Below the pieces are notes generated by a model that saw only the letters and a list, made by a program, of their open reading frames with translations, did no database searches and was not told the origin of the DNA. From Taklimakanibacter lacteus (GTDB lineage Bacteria; Pseudomonadota; Alphaproteobacteria; Rhizobiales; Aestuariivirgaceae), in NCBI GenBank assembly GCA_003576695.1, contig QOZQ01000006.1:124001-188000 (forward strand): DNA of 64,000 bases. Reading direction: 5' to 3'. Every line of letters starts with the position of its first letter. Within the stretch, counting starts at the first letter, position 1. The position numbers and the translations under genes were made by a program. Of this stretch, positions 8,244-17,191 are shown piece after piece.

Positions 8244-9121
8244 CCGCAAAAATCATCGACGGAAAGGCCTATGCCGAGGGCCTGCGCGCCCGCATCGCCA
8301 GGGCGGTGAAGGAGCTCGAGACCAGGCACGGTCTCAAGCCCGGCCTCGCGGTCGTTCTGGTCGGCGAAGACCCGGCGAGCAAGGTCTATGTCGCCAACAA
8401 GGCGAAGCAGACGGTCGAGGTCGGCATGAATTCCTGGGAGCATCGCCTCCCCGCCACGACCTCGGAGAAGGATCTCCTCGCCCTCGTCGACAAGCTCAAC
8501 ACCGATCCCGCCGTGCATGGCATATTGGTGCAGCTGCCGCTGCCCAAGCAGATCGATTCGACCAAGGTGCTGAGCGCGATTGATCCGGCCAAGGATGTCG
8601 ACGGCTTCCATGTGGTCAATGTCGGCAAGCTCGCCACCGGCCAGGACGCGCTCGTCGCCTGCACCCCGGTCGGCTCGGTGATGCTGGCCAAGGATGCGAT
8701 GGGCTCGCTCGAAGGCCTCGAGGCTGTCGTCATCGGCCGCTCCAATATTGTCGGCAAGCCGGTGGCCCAGCTTCTGTTGCAGGAGAACTGCACCGTCACG
8801 ATCGCGCATTCGAAGACGAAGGATCTTCCCGGTGTCGTGCGCCGCGCCGATCTCGTCATCGCCGCGGTCGGAAGGCCCGAGATGGTGAAGGGCGACTGGA
8901 TCAAGCCCGGCGCCTGCGTCATCGATGTCGGCATCAACCGCATCGAGCGCGACGGCAAGGGCAAGCTCGTCGGCGATTGCGACTATGCGTCCTGCGCCAG
9001 GGTGGCGGGCTCGATCACCCCGGTGCCGGGCGGTGTCGGCCCGATGACCATTGCCTGCCTGCTGCACAATACGGTGCGCGCCGCCTGCGCGCAGAAGTCG
9101 CTGCCCGTTCCCGACATGTAG
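8240..9121 (+). CDS. folD: Bifunctional methylenetetrahydrofolate dehydrogenase/cyclohydrolase
   Basis: A 293-residue FolD, the usual family length. Signatures seen: the N-terminal [17 protein letters not shown] with the catalytic Tyr and Lys, GILVQLPLP, the Rossmann segment [14 protein letters not shown], and the C-terminal [15 protein letters not shown]. It interconverts 5,10-methylene-, methenyl- and 10-formyl-THF with NADP(H), linking C1 units to purine, formyl-Met and serine metabolism. It is last in the yggT-DUF167-folD unit, overlapping the preceding gene by 4 bp. Confidence 0.97.
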   Translation: MTAKIIDGKAYAEGLRARIARAVKELETRHGLKPGLAVVLVGEDPASKVYVANKAKQTVEVGMNSWEHRLPATTSEKDLLALVDKLNTDPAVHGILVQLPLPKQIDSTKVLSAIDPAKDVDGFHVVNVGKLATGQDALVACTPVGSVMLAKDAMGSLEGLEAVVIGRSNIVGKPVAQLLLQENCTVTIAHSKTKDLPGVVRRADLVIAAVGRPEMVKGDWIKPGACVIDVGINRIERDGKGKLVGDCDYASCARVAGSITPVPGGVGPMTIACLLHNTVRAACAQKSLPVPDM

Positions 9122-9148
9122 GCGCGAAGCGCGTCGGCGACAGCAAGG

Positions 9149-9580
9149 TCACCGCGCGATGCGCGTCGAGAGGATGATCGAGGACAAGGTGCGCTCGACA
9201 CCCGGAGTCTCGCCGATGCGGTCGATCAGCCGGTCGAGATCGGCGATCGAGGGTGCCGCGATGATGGCGATCAGGTCATAGGGACCATTGACCGAATAGA
9301 GCGCCGTCACCTCGTGGATCGCATTGAGCTCGGCCGTCACCGCGGTGAGCGATTTGGGCGCGATGGTGACCAGCACATGCGCGCGGATGAGATTGCTCAG
9401 ATAGGCATCCGACAATCTGACGCCATAGCCGGCAATGATGCCTTGCTGCTCCAGCCGCTCGATCCTGGCCTGGACCGTGGTGCGCGACAGGCCGAGCTTG
9501 CGGGCCAGCGTCGCGACCGGCATGCGCGCATCCTCGCCAAGCAGCGCCAGCAATTGCCGGTCTTTGTCCGTAATTTGCAT
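9149..9580 (-). CDS. Lrp/AsnC family transcriptional regulator
   Basis: A 143-residue Lrp/AsnC protein: an N-terminal HTH (MPVATLARKLGLSRTTVQARIERLEQQGIIAGY, about 21-53) and a C-terminal RAM ligand-binding domain with NGPYDLIAIIAA. The start at 9580 follows AGGACAG; the longer in-frame GTG at 9640 lacks support. It is divergent from a saccharopine dehydrogenase-like gene, a layout in which Lrp-type regulators usually control the neighbour in response to an amino acid. Lysine or a related compound is a reasonable ligand guess, by context only. Confidence 0.88.
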   Translation of the reverse strand: MQITDKDRQLLALLGEDARMPVATLARKLGLSRTTVQARIERLEQQGIIAGYGVRLSDAYLSNLIRAHVLVTIAPKSLTAVTAELNAIHEVTALYSVNGPYDLIAIIAAPSIADLDRLIDRIGETPGVERTLSSIILSTRIAR

Positions 9581-9609
9581 TCTGTCCTGTCTCAATGGCG
9601 ATTTGCCTA

Positions 9610-9635
9610 GATTTATACTGCAAACTGGATAAATC
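9610..9635. promoter_or_regulatory. Dyad in the Lrp/saccharopine dehydrogenase intergenic region
   Basis: GATTTAT (9610-9616) and ATAAATC (9629-9635) are exact inverted repeats separated by 12 bp, in the AT-richest part of the divergent gap and about midway between the two start codons. Size, composition and place fit an Lrp-type operator. The assignment to the adjacent regulator is inference. Confidence 0.45.
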
Positions 9636-9701
9636 GACACTGGAAATCGAAAGGCATGGCCTGCATCCTGTTACCCGACGAACAGGCCAGGAGGTCACGC
9701 C

Positions 9702-10805
9702 ATGAAAGACATCGTGGTCATGGGGGCCGGCAAGATCGGCGGCGCCATCGCCAGCATGCTGGCGGCAAGCGGCGATTACCGCGTCACCATCGCCGACCGC
9801 AACGAAGCGCAATTGGCAACCATCACGCCCCATCGCGCTTTGTCGACGGCCAAGGTGGACATCGCCGACGGCGCGGCACTCGCTACGCTGCTCGCCGGCC
9901 GCTATGCCGTCCTCTCCGCCGCACCCTTCCATCTCACCCGCCAGGTGGCCGAGATCGCCGCCCGCGCCGGCGTGCATTATCTCGATCTGACCGAGGATGT
10001 CGCCACCACGCGCAAGGTCGAGGCGATGGCGGCGGGCGCCGCGACGGCGCTCATTCCGCAATGCGGCCTGGCGCCGGGCTTCATCTCGATCGTCGCCCAT
10101 GATCTCACGCGCCATTTCGACACGCTCGACAGCGTGCGCATGCGCGTCGGCGCGCTGCCGCAATATCCCTCGAATGCGCTCAATTACAATCTCACCTGGA
10201 GCACCGACGGGCTCATCAACGAATATATCGAGCCCTGCGAGGCGATCGTCGAAGGCAGGCTGGTGACGATGCCGGCGATGGAAGAGCGCGAGGAGTTCTC
10301 GCTCGACGGCGTCACCTACGAGGCCTTCAACACTTCGGGCGGCCTCGGCACCCTGGCGAAGACGCTGGAAGGCCGGGTGCGCACCATGAACTACCGCACC
10401 ATCCGCTATCCGGGCCACCAGGCCATCATGAAGGCGCTGCTGAACGATCTCAACCTGCGCAACCGCCGCGAGGTGCTGAAGGATCTGTTCGAGAACGCGC
10501 TTCCCGCCACGATGCAGGATGTCGTGGTCATCTTCGTCACCGTCTGCGGCTGGAAGGACGGGCGCTATCTCCAGGAGACCTATGCCCGGAAAGTCTATGC
10601 CGGCACCGTCGCCGGCGAAGAGATGAGCGCCATCCAGATCACCACCGCTTCCGGCATCTGCGCCATCCTCGACCTTCTCGCTTCGGGCAAATTGCGCCGC
10701 CAGGGCTTCGTGCGCCAGGAAGAAGTGGCCCTCGCCGACTTCCTCGCCAACCGGTTCGGGCGACACTATGACCCGCAGCCGGTCAGGCTTGCCAAGGCCG
10801 GATAG
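9702..10805 (+). CDS. Saccharopine dehydrogenase family oxidoreductase
   Basis: A 367-residue protein preceded by a perfect AGGAGG. Residues 1-15 form a Rossmann nucleotide site (IVVMGAGKIGGAIA). The middle matches the Sacchrp_dh_NADP domain (YAVLSAAPFHLTRQVAEIAARAGVHYLDL) and the C-terminal part the saccharopine dehydrogenase catalytic domain (IPQCGLAPGFISIVAHDL, TWSTDGLINEY). Likely reactions are oxidation of saccharopine or of lysine at the epsilon position (lysine 6-dehydrogenase-like) in lysine breakdown. The divergent Lrp regulator supports an amino-acid catabolic role. The exact substrate cannot be decided here. Confidence 0.85.
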   Translation: MKDIVVMGAGKIGGAIASMLAASGDYRVTIADRNEAQLATITPHRALSTAKVDIADGAALATLLAGRYAVLSAAPFHLTRQVAEIAARAGVHYLDLTEDVATTRKVEAMAAGAATALIPQCGLAPGFISIVAHDLTRHFDTLDSVRMRVGALPQYPSNALNYNLTWSTDGLINEYIEPCEAIVEGRLVTMPAMEEREEFSLDGVTYEAFNTSGGLGTLAKTLEGRVRTMNYRTIRYPGHQAIMKALLNDLNLRNRREVLKDLFENALPATMQDVVVIFVTVCGWKDGRYLQETYARKVYAGTVAGEEMSAIQITTASGICAILDLLASGKLRRQGFVRQEEVALADFLANRFGRHYDPQPVRLAKAG

Positions 10806-11342
10806 CTAGGCCTTTTCTTTCTTCGCCCGTTCGATCGCCTCGACGATCATCTGCTCGGCCTGCGCCGCATCGCCCCAGCCCTTGACCTTGACCCACTTGC
10901 CACTCTCGAGATCCTTGTAGTGCACGAAGAAATGCTCGATCTGCTGCAGCGTGATCTCGGGCAGATCCTTGTAGCTATGCACATTCTCATAGCGGCGCGT
11001 GAGCCTGGGCACCGGCACGGCGACGATCTTCTCATCGCCCCCCGCTTCGTCCTGCATGAACAGGACGCCGACCGGGCGCACCGCCACCACGGCACCCGGC
11101 ACGATGCCGCGCTGATTGGCGATGAGGACGTCACAGGGGTCGCCATCGAGCGACAGCGTATGCGGGATGAAGCCGTAATTGCCGGGATAGCGCATCGACG
11201 TATAGAGGAAGCGGTCGACCACCAGCGTGCCCGCCGCCTTGTCCATCTCATATTTGATGGGTTCGCCGCCGACCGGGACTTCCACCACGACATTGACTTC
11301 CTTCGGTGGATTCTTGCCGATCGATATGGCATCAATACGCAT
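10806..11342 (-). CDS. ppa: Inorganic pyrophosphatase (family I)
   Basis: A 178-residue soluble pyrophosphatase of normal bacterial length. Catalytic groups are visible: the E...K.E set in [19 protein letters not shown] in [17 protein letters not shown], the signature DGDPCDVL, and the D-x4-D-x-K set in DEAGGDEK. It hydrolyses PPi to drive biosynthesis. The start at 11342 ([13 protein letters not shown]) was chosen over a longer frame because it matches the family N-terminus and has GGAG about 10 bases upstream. It ends immediately after the stop of the convergent saccharopine dehydrogenase-like gene. Confidence 0.97.
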   Translation of the reverse strand: MRIDAISIGKNPPKEVNVVVEVPVGGEPIKYEMDKAAGTLVVDRFLYTSMRYPGNYGFIPHTLSLDGDPCDVLIANQRGIVPGAVVAVRPVGVLFMQDEAGGDEKIVAVPVPRLTRRYENVHSYKDLPEITLQQIEHFFVHYKDLESGKWVKVKGWGDAAQAEQMIVEAIERAKKEKA

Positions 11343-11388
11343 GCGGGAGATACTCCGTAAAAAGACAAAGACGATGGGCCTACATGAC

Positions 11389-11994
11389 ATGAAAAGGCTG
11401 CTCTTTCCAATAGTCTTGGCCCTCCTGCCGGTTGCCGCAGCGGCGGATGATATAACGAGCCTCTATAGCGAGCTCGATCTCAAGGCCTGCCAGCAGCTCG
11501 CCCTCTTCGAGGACGAGGGCGGAGGCGGCGAATGGCTGTGCAAGGGCATCAGGGATCACGATGTGCGCGTCTGGGAAGGCGATCTCAGGAGCTATGTCGG
11601 TTTCGGCAAGGACGCACCGGCCCAATGCGCCGCGGCGCAGACTTTCGGCGCCTTCAATTCACTGGGCCCCCGGGTCGAATGGCGCATGAAGGACGGCAAG
11701 CCTTTCGCCACTATTTTGCGCTGGCTGACCCAGCCCTCGGACGCCAATGGCAATCCGGGCAAGCAGAACTGGCTGGTCGTCACCAGGCTCGCCGGCAAGG
11801 AGGTCTGCCACATCGCCTATATCGACACCAAATATACCGATGCCAATGAAGTGGCGCGCCAGCGCGCCGACGAGAAAGCGGCGACCTTCGACTGCGCCAA
11901 GGACATGCCGGAGATCTTCTCGTCATTGGGTGGCACGGCGACCGACTATGCCAGCGGCATGCCTTGCCCCGGCGGGCCTTATCGGGAAGAGTGA
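11389..11994 (+). CDS. Secreted protein of unknown function
   Basis: A 201-residue protein with a Sec signal peptide: basic MKR, a hydrophobic core [12 protein letters not shown] and an AAA-type cleavage site near residue 18. The mature part has five or so Cys residues (for example [25 protein letters not shown]) that could form disulfides in the periplasm, and an Asp/Glu-rich composition. I do not recognise the family. An ATG at 11374 would add five residues. It is divergent from ppa. Confidence 0.75.
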   Translation: MKRLLFPIVLALLPVAAAADDITSLYSELDLKACQQLALFEDEGGGGEWLCKGIRDHDVRVWEGDLRSYVGFGKDAPAQCAAAQTFGAFNSLGPRVEWRMKDGKPFATILRWLTQPSDANGNPGKQNWLVVTRLAGKEVCHIAYIDTKYTDANEVARQRADEKAATFDCAKDMPEIFSSLGGTATDYASGMPCPGGPYREE

Positions 11995-12003
11995 CCTCAA
12001 TTC

Positions 12004-12285
12004 CGTCATCCCGGCGAAAGCCGCTATTGGATTCACACATCTTTTCGGCGTGGAAAAAGGACTCTTCATCAAAGGCTTAGCAGACGCTCTGCAACGATAT
12101 TCGGCTAACAGGGGCCAGTGAAAATGAGCCATTTTTCTGCATTCTCGCACCACCTCACTGAAATGACTCAAGAAGATGTGTGCATATGATAGCGGCGAAA
12201 GCCGGGACCCATTGAATAAGCGCAAGCGGGCGGCGCTGCCCGCGTTTCAAGAATTTATTGGGCCACGGCTTGCGCCAGGGTGACA
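12004..12285. repeat. 101-bp palindromic repeat, copy A, interrupted by an insertion
   Basis: The two segments 12004-12023 and 12205-12285 together are 101 bp and align without gaps to the intact copy at 16844-16944. Shared blocks include CGTCATCCCG at the left end, GGACCC, TTGAATA, GGGCGGCGCTGC and the inverted right end. The element is a long imperfect palindrome of the kind seen in Rhizobiales intergenic DNA. The copy is split by a 169-bp insertion with a duplicated 12-bp target. Most of the 311-bp gap 11995-12305 is this composite; no gene is present. Confidence 0.85.
12024..12192. mobile_element. Putative MITE-like insertion with terminal inverted repeats
   Basis: A 169-bp block more AT-rich than its surroundings. 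The ends are 20-nt imperfect inverted repeats: the left starts CTAT and has CACACATCTT at 12034-12043; the right is AAGATGTGTG (12173-12182) and ends ATAG. It is flanked by 12-bp direct repeats CGGCGAAAGCCG (12012-12023 and 12193-12204). Removing the block and one 12-mer restores the 101-bp repeat exactly as seen at 16844. It holds no transposase or credible ORF, so it would be non-autonomous. A 12-bp duplication would suit IS4-type transposases, but the family is unknown. Confidence 0.65.
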
Positions 12286-12305
12286 GCAAGAGGAGGGTTT
12301 GCGAA

Positions 12306-12575
12306 TTATCCGCGCTTGGGCTGATCGAGCGTTTCGCGCAAGACCCGGCGCAGCCCGTGGATCTGGTCGAGGAGATGCAGGATCACATCGATGCCGTCGT
12401 CATTGACGCCCATATTCTGCTTGAGGTCGCAGATGAGGTTGCAGCGCGCCTCATCGGCTTCCGACAGGGGCTCGCCGATGGCGCTTTCCTCGATCGTGAT
12501 CCAGCCGGCCGCGACCCATTCGCGCAATGTTTCCTCATCATAGCGCGCGGCGAAAAGGATTGTCTTCCGGGTCAT
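12306..12575 (-). CDS. cbpM: Chaperone modulator CbpM-like protein
   Basis: An 89-residue protein directly after cbpA, one base separating the cbpA stop from this ATG. The N-terminal LREWVAAGWITIEE and the helical tail VILHLLDQIHGLRRVLRETL fit the CbpM/MerR-HTH-like family that binds the CbpA J domain and inhibits its co-chaperone and DNA-binding activity. The start at 12575 fits the family better than the longer frame to 12605. Gene order is as in other proteobacteria. Confidence 0.82.
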   Translation of the reverse strand: MTRKTILFAARYDEETLREWVAAGWITIEESAIGEPLSEADEARCNLICDLKQNMGVNDDGIDVILHLLDQIHGLRRVLRETLDQPKRG

Positions 12576-12576
12576 C

Positions 12577-13482
12577 TCACACCTCCATCGCCCGGCGTGG
12601 ATCATAGGCCTTGGCCTTGCTCCAGCGCGCGATGAATTCCTCGAGCTCGGGATCGGGCTTGTCGGGCAGCAGCACTTTCAGCGTCACATACTGATCGCCA
12701 TGGCTGCCATCGGCCTTGGCCACGCCCTTGCCCTTGAGGCGCAGAACGGTGCCGGTATTGGCGCCCTTGGGGATGTTCAGCATGACATCGCCCGAGGGCG
12801 TCGGCGTCTTGACCTTAGCCCCGAGCACGGCTTCGGCAAGCGAGACCGGCAGCTCGATGCGGATATTGTCGTCCTCGCGCTTGAACAAGGGATGCGGGCG
12901 CACCTCGATCTCGATCAAGGCGTCGCCCGGCTCGCCGCCATTATAGCCTGGCCTGCCCTTGCCCTTGAGGCGCAGGGTCTGGCCGTCGCGCGTGCCGGGC
13001 GGGATGGTGACGGTGATCCCGGAGCCGTCGGGCAGCGCAAGCTGCGGCCTGGCTCCGTTCACGGCGCTGAGGAAATCGACGGCGAGATGATAGCGCACAT
13101 CGCCGCCGCGCATCTTCATATTGGCGCCGCGCCGGCCGAAGATCTCCGCCAGCACGTCCTCGTCGGTGAAATCGCGGAAGCCCGATTCGAAGCCCTGCCC
13201 GCTGCCCTGGCCACTCTCGGCGAAATCGCGGTAATAGCGCCGCTGCGGCTGCGGCTTCTCGGCGCCCGAGGCATCGATCTCGCCACGGTCATAGCGGCCG
13301 CGTTTCTCGGCATCGCCCAGGAGATCATAGGCCGCCGTCACGTCCTTGAACTTCTCCTCGGCCGTCTTGTCGCCGGGATTGAGGTCGGGATGGTGCTTCT
13401 TGGCGAGGCGGCGATAGGCCTTCTGGATATCGTCCGCCGAGGCGGTCTTGCTGACGCCCAGGACTTGATAAGGATCGGTCAT
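12577..13482 (-). CDS. cbpA: DnaJ-class co-chaperone CbpA
   Basis: A 301-residue J-domain protein. The J domain (residues 1-66) has the HPD tripeptide in KKHHPDLNPGD. A Gly/Phe/Gln-rich linker follows (about 70-125), then two C-terminal beta domains with LPDGSGITVTIPPGTRDGQTLRLKGKG and the repeated NIPKGANTGTVLRLKGKG. There is no Cys-rich zinc domain, which separates it from DnaJ and fits CbpA. It stimulates DnaK ATPase and may bind DNA. It is operonic with cbpM. Confidence 0.92.
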   Translation of the reverse strand: MTDPYQVLGVSKTASADDIQKAYRRLAKKHHPDLNPGDKTAEEKFKDVTAAYDLLGDAEKRGRYDRGEIDASGAEKPQPQRRYYRDFAESGQGSGQGFESGFRDFTDEDVLAEIFGRRGANMKMRGGDVRYHLAVDFLSAVNGARPQLALPDGSGITVTIPPGTRDGQTLRLKGKGRPGYNGGEPGDALIEIEVRPHPLFKREDDNIRIELPVSLAEAVLGAKVKTPTPSGDVMLNIPKGANTGTVLRLKGKGVAKADGSHGDQYVTLKVLLPDKPDPELEEFIARWSKAKAYDPRRAMEV

Positions 13483-13528
13483 GCCGGAATGTTAGCTTCG
13501 TTCCGGCAGGCCGACAACAATCCAGACC

Positions 13529-15361
13529 TTACGCCGCGCTCTCGGCTTCCTTGGCGCGGCTGGCGCGCTTCCTCTCATGCGGGTCGAGCAGCGTCTTGCG
13601 CAGGCGGATCGATTGCGGCGTCACCTCGACGAGCTCGTCTTCGCCGACATAGGCCAGCGCCTTTTCCAGCGTCATGCGGATCGGCGGGATGAGGAGGAGC
13701 GCGTCATCCTTGCCGGCGGCGCGGACATTGGTGAGCTTCTTGCCCTTGAGCACGTTGAGCTCAAGGTCGTTGCCGCGCGTGTGCTCGCCGATGATCATGC
13801 CGGCATAGACCTTCATGCCCGGATCGATGAACATCGGACCCCGGTCCTGCAGGTTGAAGATCGCATAGGCGACCGCCTCGCCATCGCCATTGGAGATGAG
13901 GGCGCCGGTATGGCGGCCGGGGATCTCGCCCACATGCGGGGCATAGTCATGGAAGATGCGGTTCATGATCGCGGTGCCGCGCGTATCCGACAAAAGCTCC
14001 GACTGGTAGCCGATGAGGCCGCGGGTCGGCGCGTGGAACACGATGCGCTGGCGCCCGGCGCCCGAGGGACGCATGTCCTTCATCTCGGCGCGCCGTTCCG
14101 ACAGTTTCTGCACCACGATGCCGGTGAAATTCTCATCGACGTCGATGATCACTTCCTCGATCGGCTCGAGCTTCTGGCCCGTCGCTTCATCGGTGCGGAA
14201 CACCACACGCGGCCGCCCGACGGTGAGCTCGAAGCCTTCGCGCCGCATGGTCTCGATGAGAATGCCGAGCTGCAATTCACCGCGGCCCGCCACTTCGAAA
14301 GCATCGGTCTCAGTGACGGATGCGGTCACGCGCAAAGCGACATTGCCTTCGGCCTCGCGGAACAGGCGGTCACGGATGACGCGGCTCTGCACCTTGTCGC
14401 CTTCCTTGCCGGCCAGCGGCCCATCATTGATGCGGAAGGTCATGGTCAGCGTCGGCGGATCGATCGGCTGCGCCGCGATCGGCTCGCTCAAGGCGGGATC
14501 GAGGATCGTATCGGCCACCGTCGCCTGGGTAAGCCCGGCAATGGCGACGATGTCACCGGCCTGGACCTCGTCCACCGGCTGGCGCTCGAGGCCACGGAAG
14601 GCCAGCACCTTCGAGATGCGGCCCTGCTCGATGAGCCTTCCATCGCGCGCCAGCGCCTTGACCGGCTGGTTCGCCTTGACGGACCCTGAGCGGACGCGCC
14701 CGGTGAGGACGCGGCCGAGGAACGGATTGGCTTCGATGGTCGTCACCAGCATGCGGAACGGGCCTTCCTCGACCTTGGGCGGCGCCACATGGCGCACCAC
14801 CAGGTCGAACAGAGGCGACATGGAATCCTGCGGCCCTTCCGGCTTGTCGGCCATCCAGCCCTGCTTGGTGGACCCGTAGAGGATCGGGAAATCGAGCTGC
14901 TCATCGCTCGCATCGAGCGCGGCGAACAGGTCGAACACCTCATTGACCACTTCGACATGGCGCTGGTCGGGCCGGTCGATCTTGTTGATGGCGACGATCG
15001 GCTTGAGGCCGATCTTCAGCGCCTTCTGCAGCACGAATTTCGTCTGCGGCATCGGACCCTCGGCAGCATCGACGAGCAGCACCGCGCCGTCCACCATATT
15101 GAGGATGCGCTCGACCTCGCCGCCGAAATCGGCATGGCCCGGCGTGTCGACGATATTGATGCGGGTGTCCTTCCAGACGAGCGAGGTCACCTTGGCGAGG
15201 ATGGTGATGCCGCGCTCGCGCTCGAGATCGTTCGAATCCATGGCGCGCTCGGCGACCTTCTGGTTGTCGCGGAAGGCGCCCGACTGGGCGAGGAGGCGGT
15301 CGATCATGGTGGTCTTGCCATGGTCGACATGGGCGATGATGGCGATGTTGCGCAGTGACAT
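13529..15361 (-). CDS. typA: Ribosome-associated GTPase TypA/BipA
   Basis: A 610-residue translational GTPase. The G domain is complete: G1 AHVDHGKTT (10-18), G3 [13 protein letters not shown]4 NKID. Domains II, III, V and the BipA-specific C-terminal domain follow ([39 protein letters not shown]). It acts on the ribosome in assembly and stress or cold adaptation. It is a monocistronic-looking gene on the minus strand, 46 bp from cbpA. Confidence 0.97.
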   Translation of the reverse strand: MSLRNIAIIAHVDHGKTTMIDRLLAQSGAFRDNQKVAERAMDSNDLERERGITILAKVTSLVWKDTRINIVDTPGHADFGGEVERILNMVDGAVLLVDAAEGPMPQTKFVLQKALKIGLKPIVAINKIDRPDQRHVEVVNEVFDLFAALDASDEQLDFPILYGSTKQGWMADKPEGPQDSMSPLFDLVVRHVAPPKVEEGPFRMLVTTIEANPFLGRVLTGRVRSGSVKANQPVKALARDGRLIEQGRISKVLAFRGLERQPVDEVQAGDIVAIAGLTQATVADTILDPALSEPIAAQPIDPPTLTMTFRINDGPLAGKEGDKVQSRVIRDRLFREAEGNVALRVTASVTETDAFEVAGRGELQLGILIETMRREGFELTVGRPRVVFRTDEATGQKLEPIEEVIIDVDENFTGIVVQKLSERRAEMKDMRPSGAGRQRIVFHAPTRGLIGYQSELLSDTRGTAIMNRIFHDYAPHVGEIPGRHTGALISNGDGEAVAYAIFNLQDRGPMFIDPGMKVYAGMIIGEHTRGNDLELNVLKGKKLTNVRAAGKDDALLLIPPIRMTLEKALAYVGEDELVEVTPQSIRLRKTLLDPHERKRASRAKEAESAA

Positions 15362-15562
15362 GGCGCGCCGGTCTTTCTCGAAACGGGTTATGGATCAGGG
15401 GCGGCTTCGGACCGCCCGAAGCCTGGACCATGAGTCCAACAATAAGAGCGGGACAATCATGTGACAGGTTCCCCGGCCACATTCCCGCTCTGGATTCGGG
15501 GCGGCAATAGCACGCCCGCCGGGCAAAAGCGAGCCCCTTAGTGAGGTGAAATATGCCTGATT

Positions 15563-16789
15563 TTACAGCACCATAAGGCACATGACCCACAGCCACAGGC
15601 CGGTCACGGCGAGGCTCGTGAGCGTCATCGGGATGCCGGAACGGGCGAAATCGGCGAAGCCCAGCCGGGCGCCGGCGGCTTCCGCCCGCTCGGCGACGAT
15701 GATGTTGCACATCGATCCGGTCAGCAGCAGGTTGCCGGCAAAGGTCGAGAGCAGAGCAAGCCCGGCCAGCACCCCTTCCGGCAGGCCAGGCAGGAGCTTG
15801 AGGATCAGGATCACCGCCGGGACATTGCCGATGGTGTTGGAGGAGGCGAGCGTCACCGGCAGCATGACGGAAAGCCGCTCCGGCAATATGCCTAAGGCGG
15901 CGAGCCCCTGCAGCGCCTCTTGCGCAAGCCCGGTCTTGGCGAAGGCGGCGGTCACCCCGAAGAGGCAGGCGAAGAGCAGCAGCAGGTGCCAGTCGACCGC
16001 GCCGATCATGTCGCGCGACGACAGGCGCTTCGACAACAGCAGGAGGCCGGCGACCGCGAGCGCGCCAAGCTCGCGCGGCAAGGGTGTCAGGAAAAGCCCG
16101 ATCAGCACGACGATGGCGATGAGGCCCTTGCCCGTCTGGAAGCGGTCGATCGTCACGGGCTCGACCGGTTGCGCCGCGATGGGGGCGGCGAGCGCCTTGC
16201 GCCAGGTGAAGAGCACCGCCCCATAGACGAAAGCGAGCGACAACAGCACCGGGGGTGCTGCGATGGCGAGATAGCGCCAGAAATCGAGCCCGCCCGCCTG
16301 GCCGATCAGGATATTCTGCGGATTGCCGATGAGGGTGAGGGCGGAGCCCGCATTGGCCGCCCCCGCAAGAGCGACGAGATAGGGCCGGGGATCGAGCTTC
16401 TGGCTGAGGAGCCCGGCGCAGATGAGCGGTGTGAAGGCGAAGGCGATGACGTCGTTGGTCAGAATGGCGGAGAGAATGCCGGTGACGATGATGAGGATGG
16501 CCAGCAGCGTTTTCGGGTTGCGTGCGGCATGCGTCACCCGCGCCGCCACCAGGCCATAGAAGCCCGACTGCTCGAACTGCGCCGAGAGGATCATCAGCGC
16601 GAAAAGCAGCGCCAGTGTCGGGATATCGACGGCCTGGGCCGCTTCATTGAGGCTGAGATCGCCGGAAGCCAGGAGCACGATGAGGCCGAGCAGCGCAACG
16701 CCGGTGCGATCGACCGCGAGTCCCGGCACGCGGCCAAGCGCCATGCCGAGATAGACGAGGATGAAGACGATGACGGCGAGTGTGGCCAA
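15563..16789 (-). CDS. ArsB/NhaD (IT superfamily) anion permease
   Basis: A 408-residue integral membrane protein with about ten to eleven hydrophobic helices. Features of the SLC13/ArsB superfamily are present: the paired re-entrant signatures ILTNDVIAFAFTPL with GAANAGSALTLIGNPQNILIG, and the C-terminal counterpart ASSNTIGNVPAVILI with GNLLLTGSMCNIIVAERAE. It should carry an anion or Na+/dicarboxylate-type substrate across the inner membrane; arsenite cannot be assumed because no ars genes are near. The start is a TTG at 16789, which keeps the first helix intact; the first ATG is at 16744 inside it. Confidence 0.82.
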   Translation of the reverse strand: MATLAVIVFILVYLGMALGRVPGLAVDRTGVALLGLIVLLASGDLSLNEAAQAVDIPTLALLFALMILSAQFEQSGFYGLVAARVTHAARNPKTLLAILIIVTGILSAILTNDVIAFAFTPLICAGLLSQKLDPRPYLVALAGAANAGSALTLIGNPQNILIGQAGGLDFWRYLAIAAPPVLLSLAFVYGAVLFTWRKALAAPIAAQPVEPVTIDRFQTGKGLIAIVVLIGLFLTPLPRELGALAVAGLLLLSKRLSSRDMIGAVDWHLLLLFACLFGVTAAFAKTGLAQEALQGLAALGILPERLSVMLPVTLASSNTIGNVPAVILILKLLPGLPEGVLAGLALLSTFAGNLLLTGSMCNIIVAERAEAAGARLGFADFARSGIPMTLTSLAVTGLWLWVMCLMVL

Positions 16790-16843
16790 GGCGAGGAATC
16801 GCGTGAGGACGGATCACGCCGATGTAACATGCCTCTCAAGCTC

Positions 16844-16944
16844 CGTCATCCCGACGAGAGCCGGGACCCCTTGAATAGGCACAACCGGGCGGCGCTGCTC
16901 GCGCTTCACCAGTTTAATGGGTCCCGGCTTTCGCCGGGATGACG
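16844..16944. repeat. 101-bp palindromic repeat, copy B, intact
   Basis: A complete imperfect palindrome: the left end CGTCATCCCGACGAGAGCCG is complementary to the right end CGGCTTTCGCCGGGATGACG, and the centre is GGGCGGCGCTGC-like. It is collinear with the two halves of copy A at 12004-12285, so it serves as the empty-site reference for the insertion there. It is one of three repeats filling the 402-bp gap between the permease and phoD. Confidence 0.85.
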
Positions 16945-16963
16945 GGAATTTGGGAGAGCGAGC

Positions 16964-17035
16964 TCACCCCATCCGCTCGGGATCGAGCGTCACCTCGTAG
17001 AGTTCCTTGTCGACGATATCGACGATGCCGAAGAA
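16964..17035 (-). pseudogene. Duplicated 3' fragment of the adjacent phoD, internally deleted
   Basis: These 72 bases match the last 114 bases of the neighbouring phoD (17192-17305) almost perfectly, with about four mismatches, but lack an internal 42 bases (14 codons). The deletion endpoints coincide with two CTTGTCGTCG direct repeats in the intact gene. The fragment even retains an in-frame stop, TGA instead of TAG. The upstream side is cut off, so nothing can be expressed as PhoD. High identity implies a recent local duplication. Confidence 0.85.
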
Positions 17036-17047
17036 ATGAATCCGTTT

Positions 17048-17181
17048 CCCCTCCCCCTTGTGGGGAGGGGTTAGGGGTGGGGGTCTGGTGGTAGTGCAAA
17101 AATGGCTTATGCCTGATCACGGCAAGACCACCCGACCCCCACCCCGACGCTTCGCGTCGACCCTCCCCGCAAGGGGGAGGG
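17048..17181. repeat. Composite inverted repeat between the phoD fragment and phoD
   Basis: The left block (CCCTCCCCCTTGTGGGGAGGGG, then TTAGGGGTGGGGGTC, about 17048-17085) and the right block (GACCCCCACCCC, then CTCCCCGCAAGGGGGAGGG, about 17134-17181) are inverted copies enclosing about 50 bp. Each block also contains its own short hairpin. It is a typical high-copy Rhizobiales intergenic repeat and lies between the two copies of the phoD tail. Confidence 0.75.
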
Positions 17182-17191
17182 TAAACTCAAA

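Noticed and set aside
15563-16789. Arsenite efflux pump ArsB
   Set aside because: The sequence fits the wider ArsB/NhaD anion permease group, and no arsR, arsC or arsA lies nearby.
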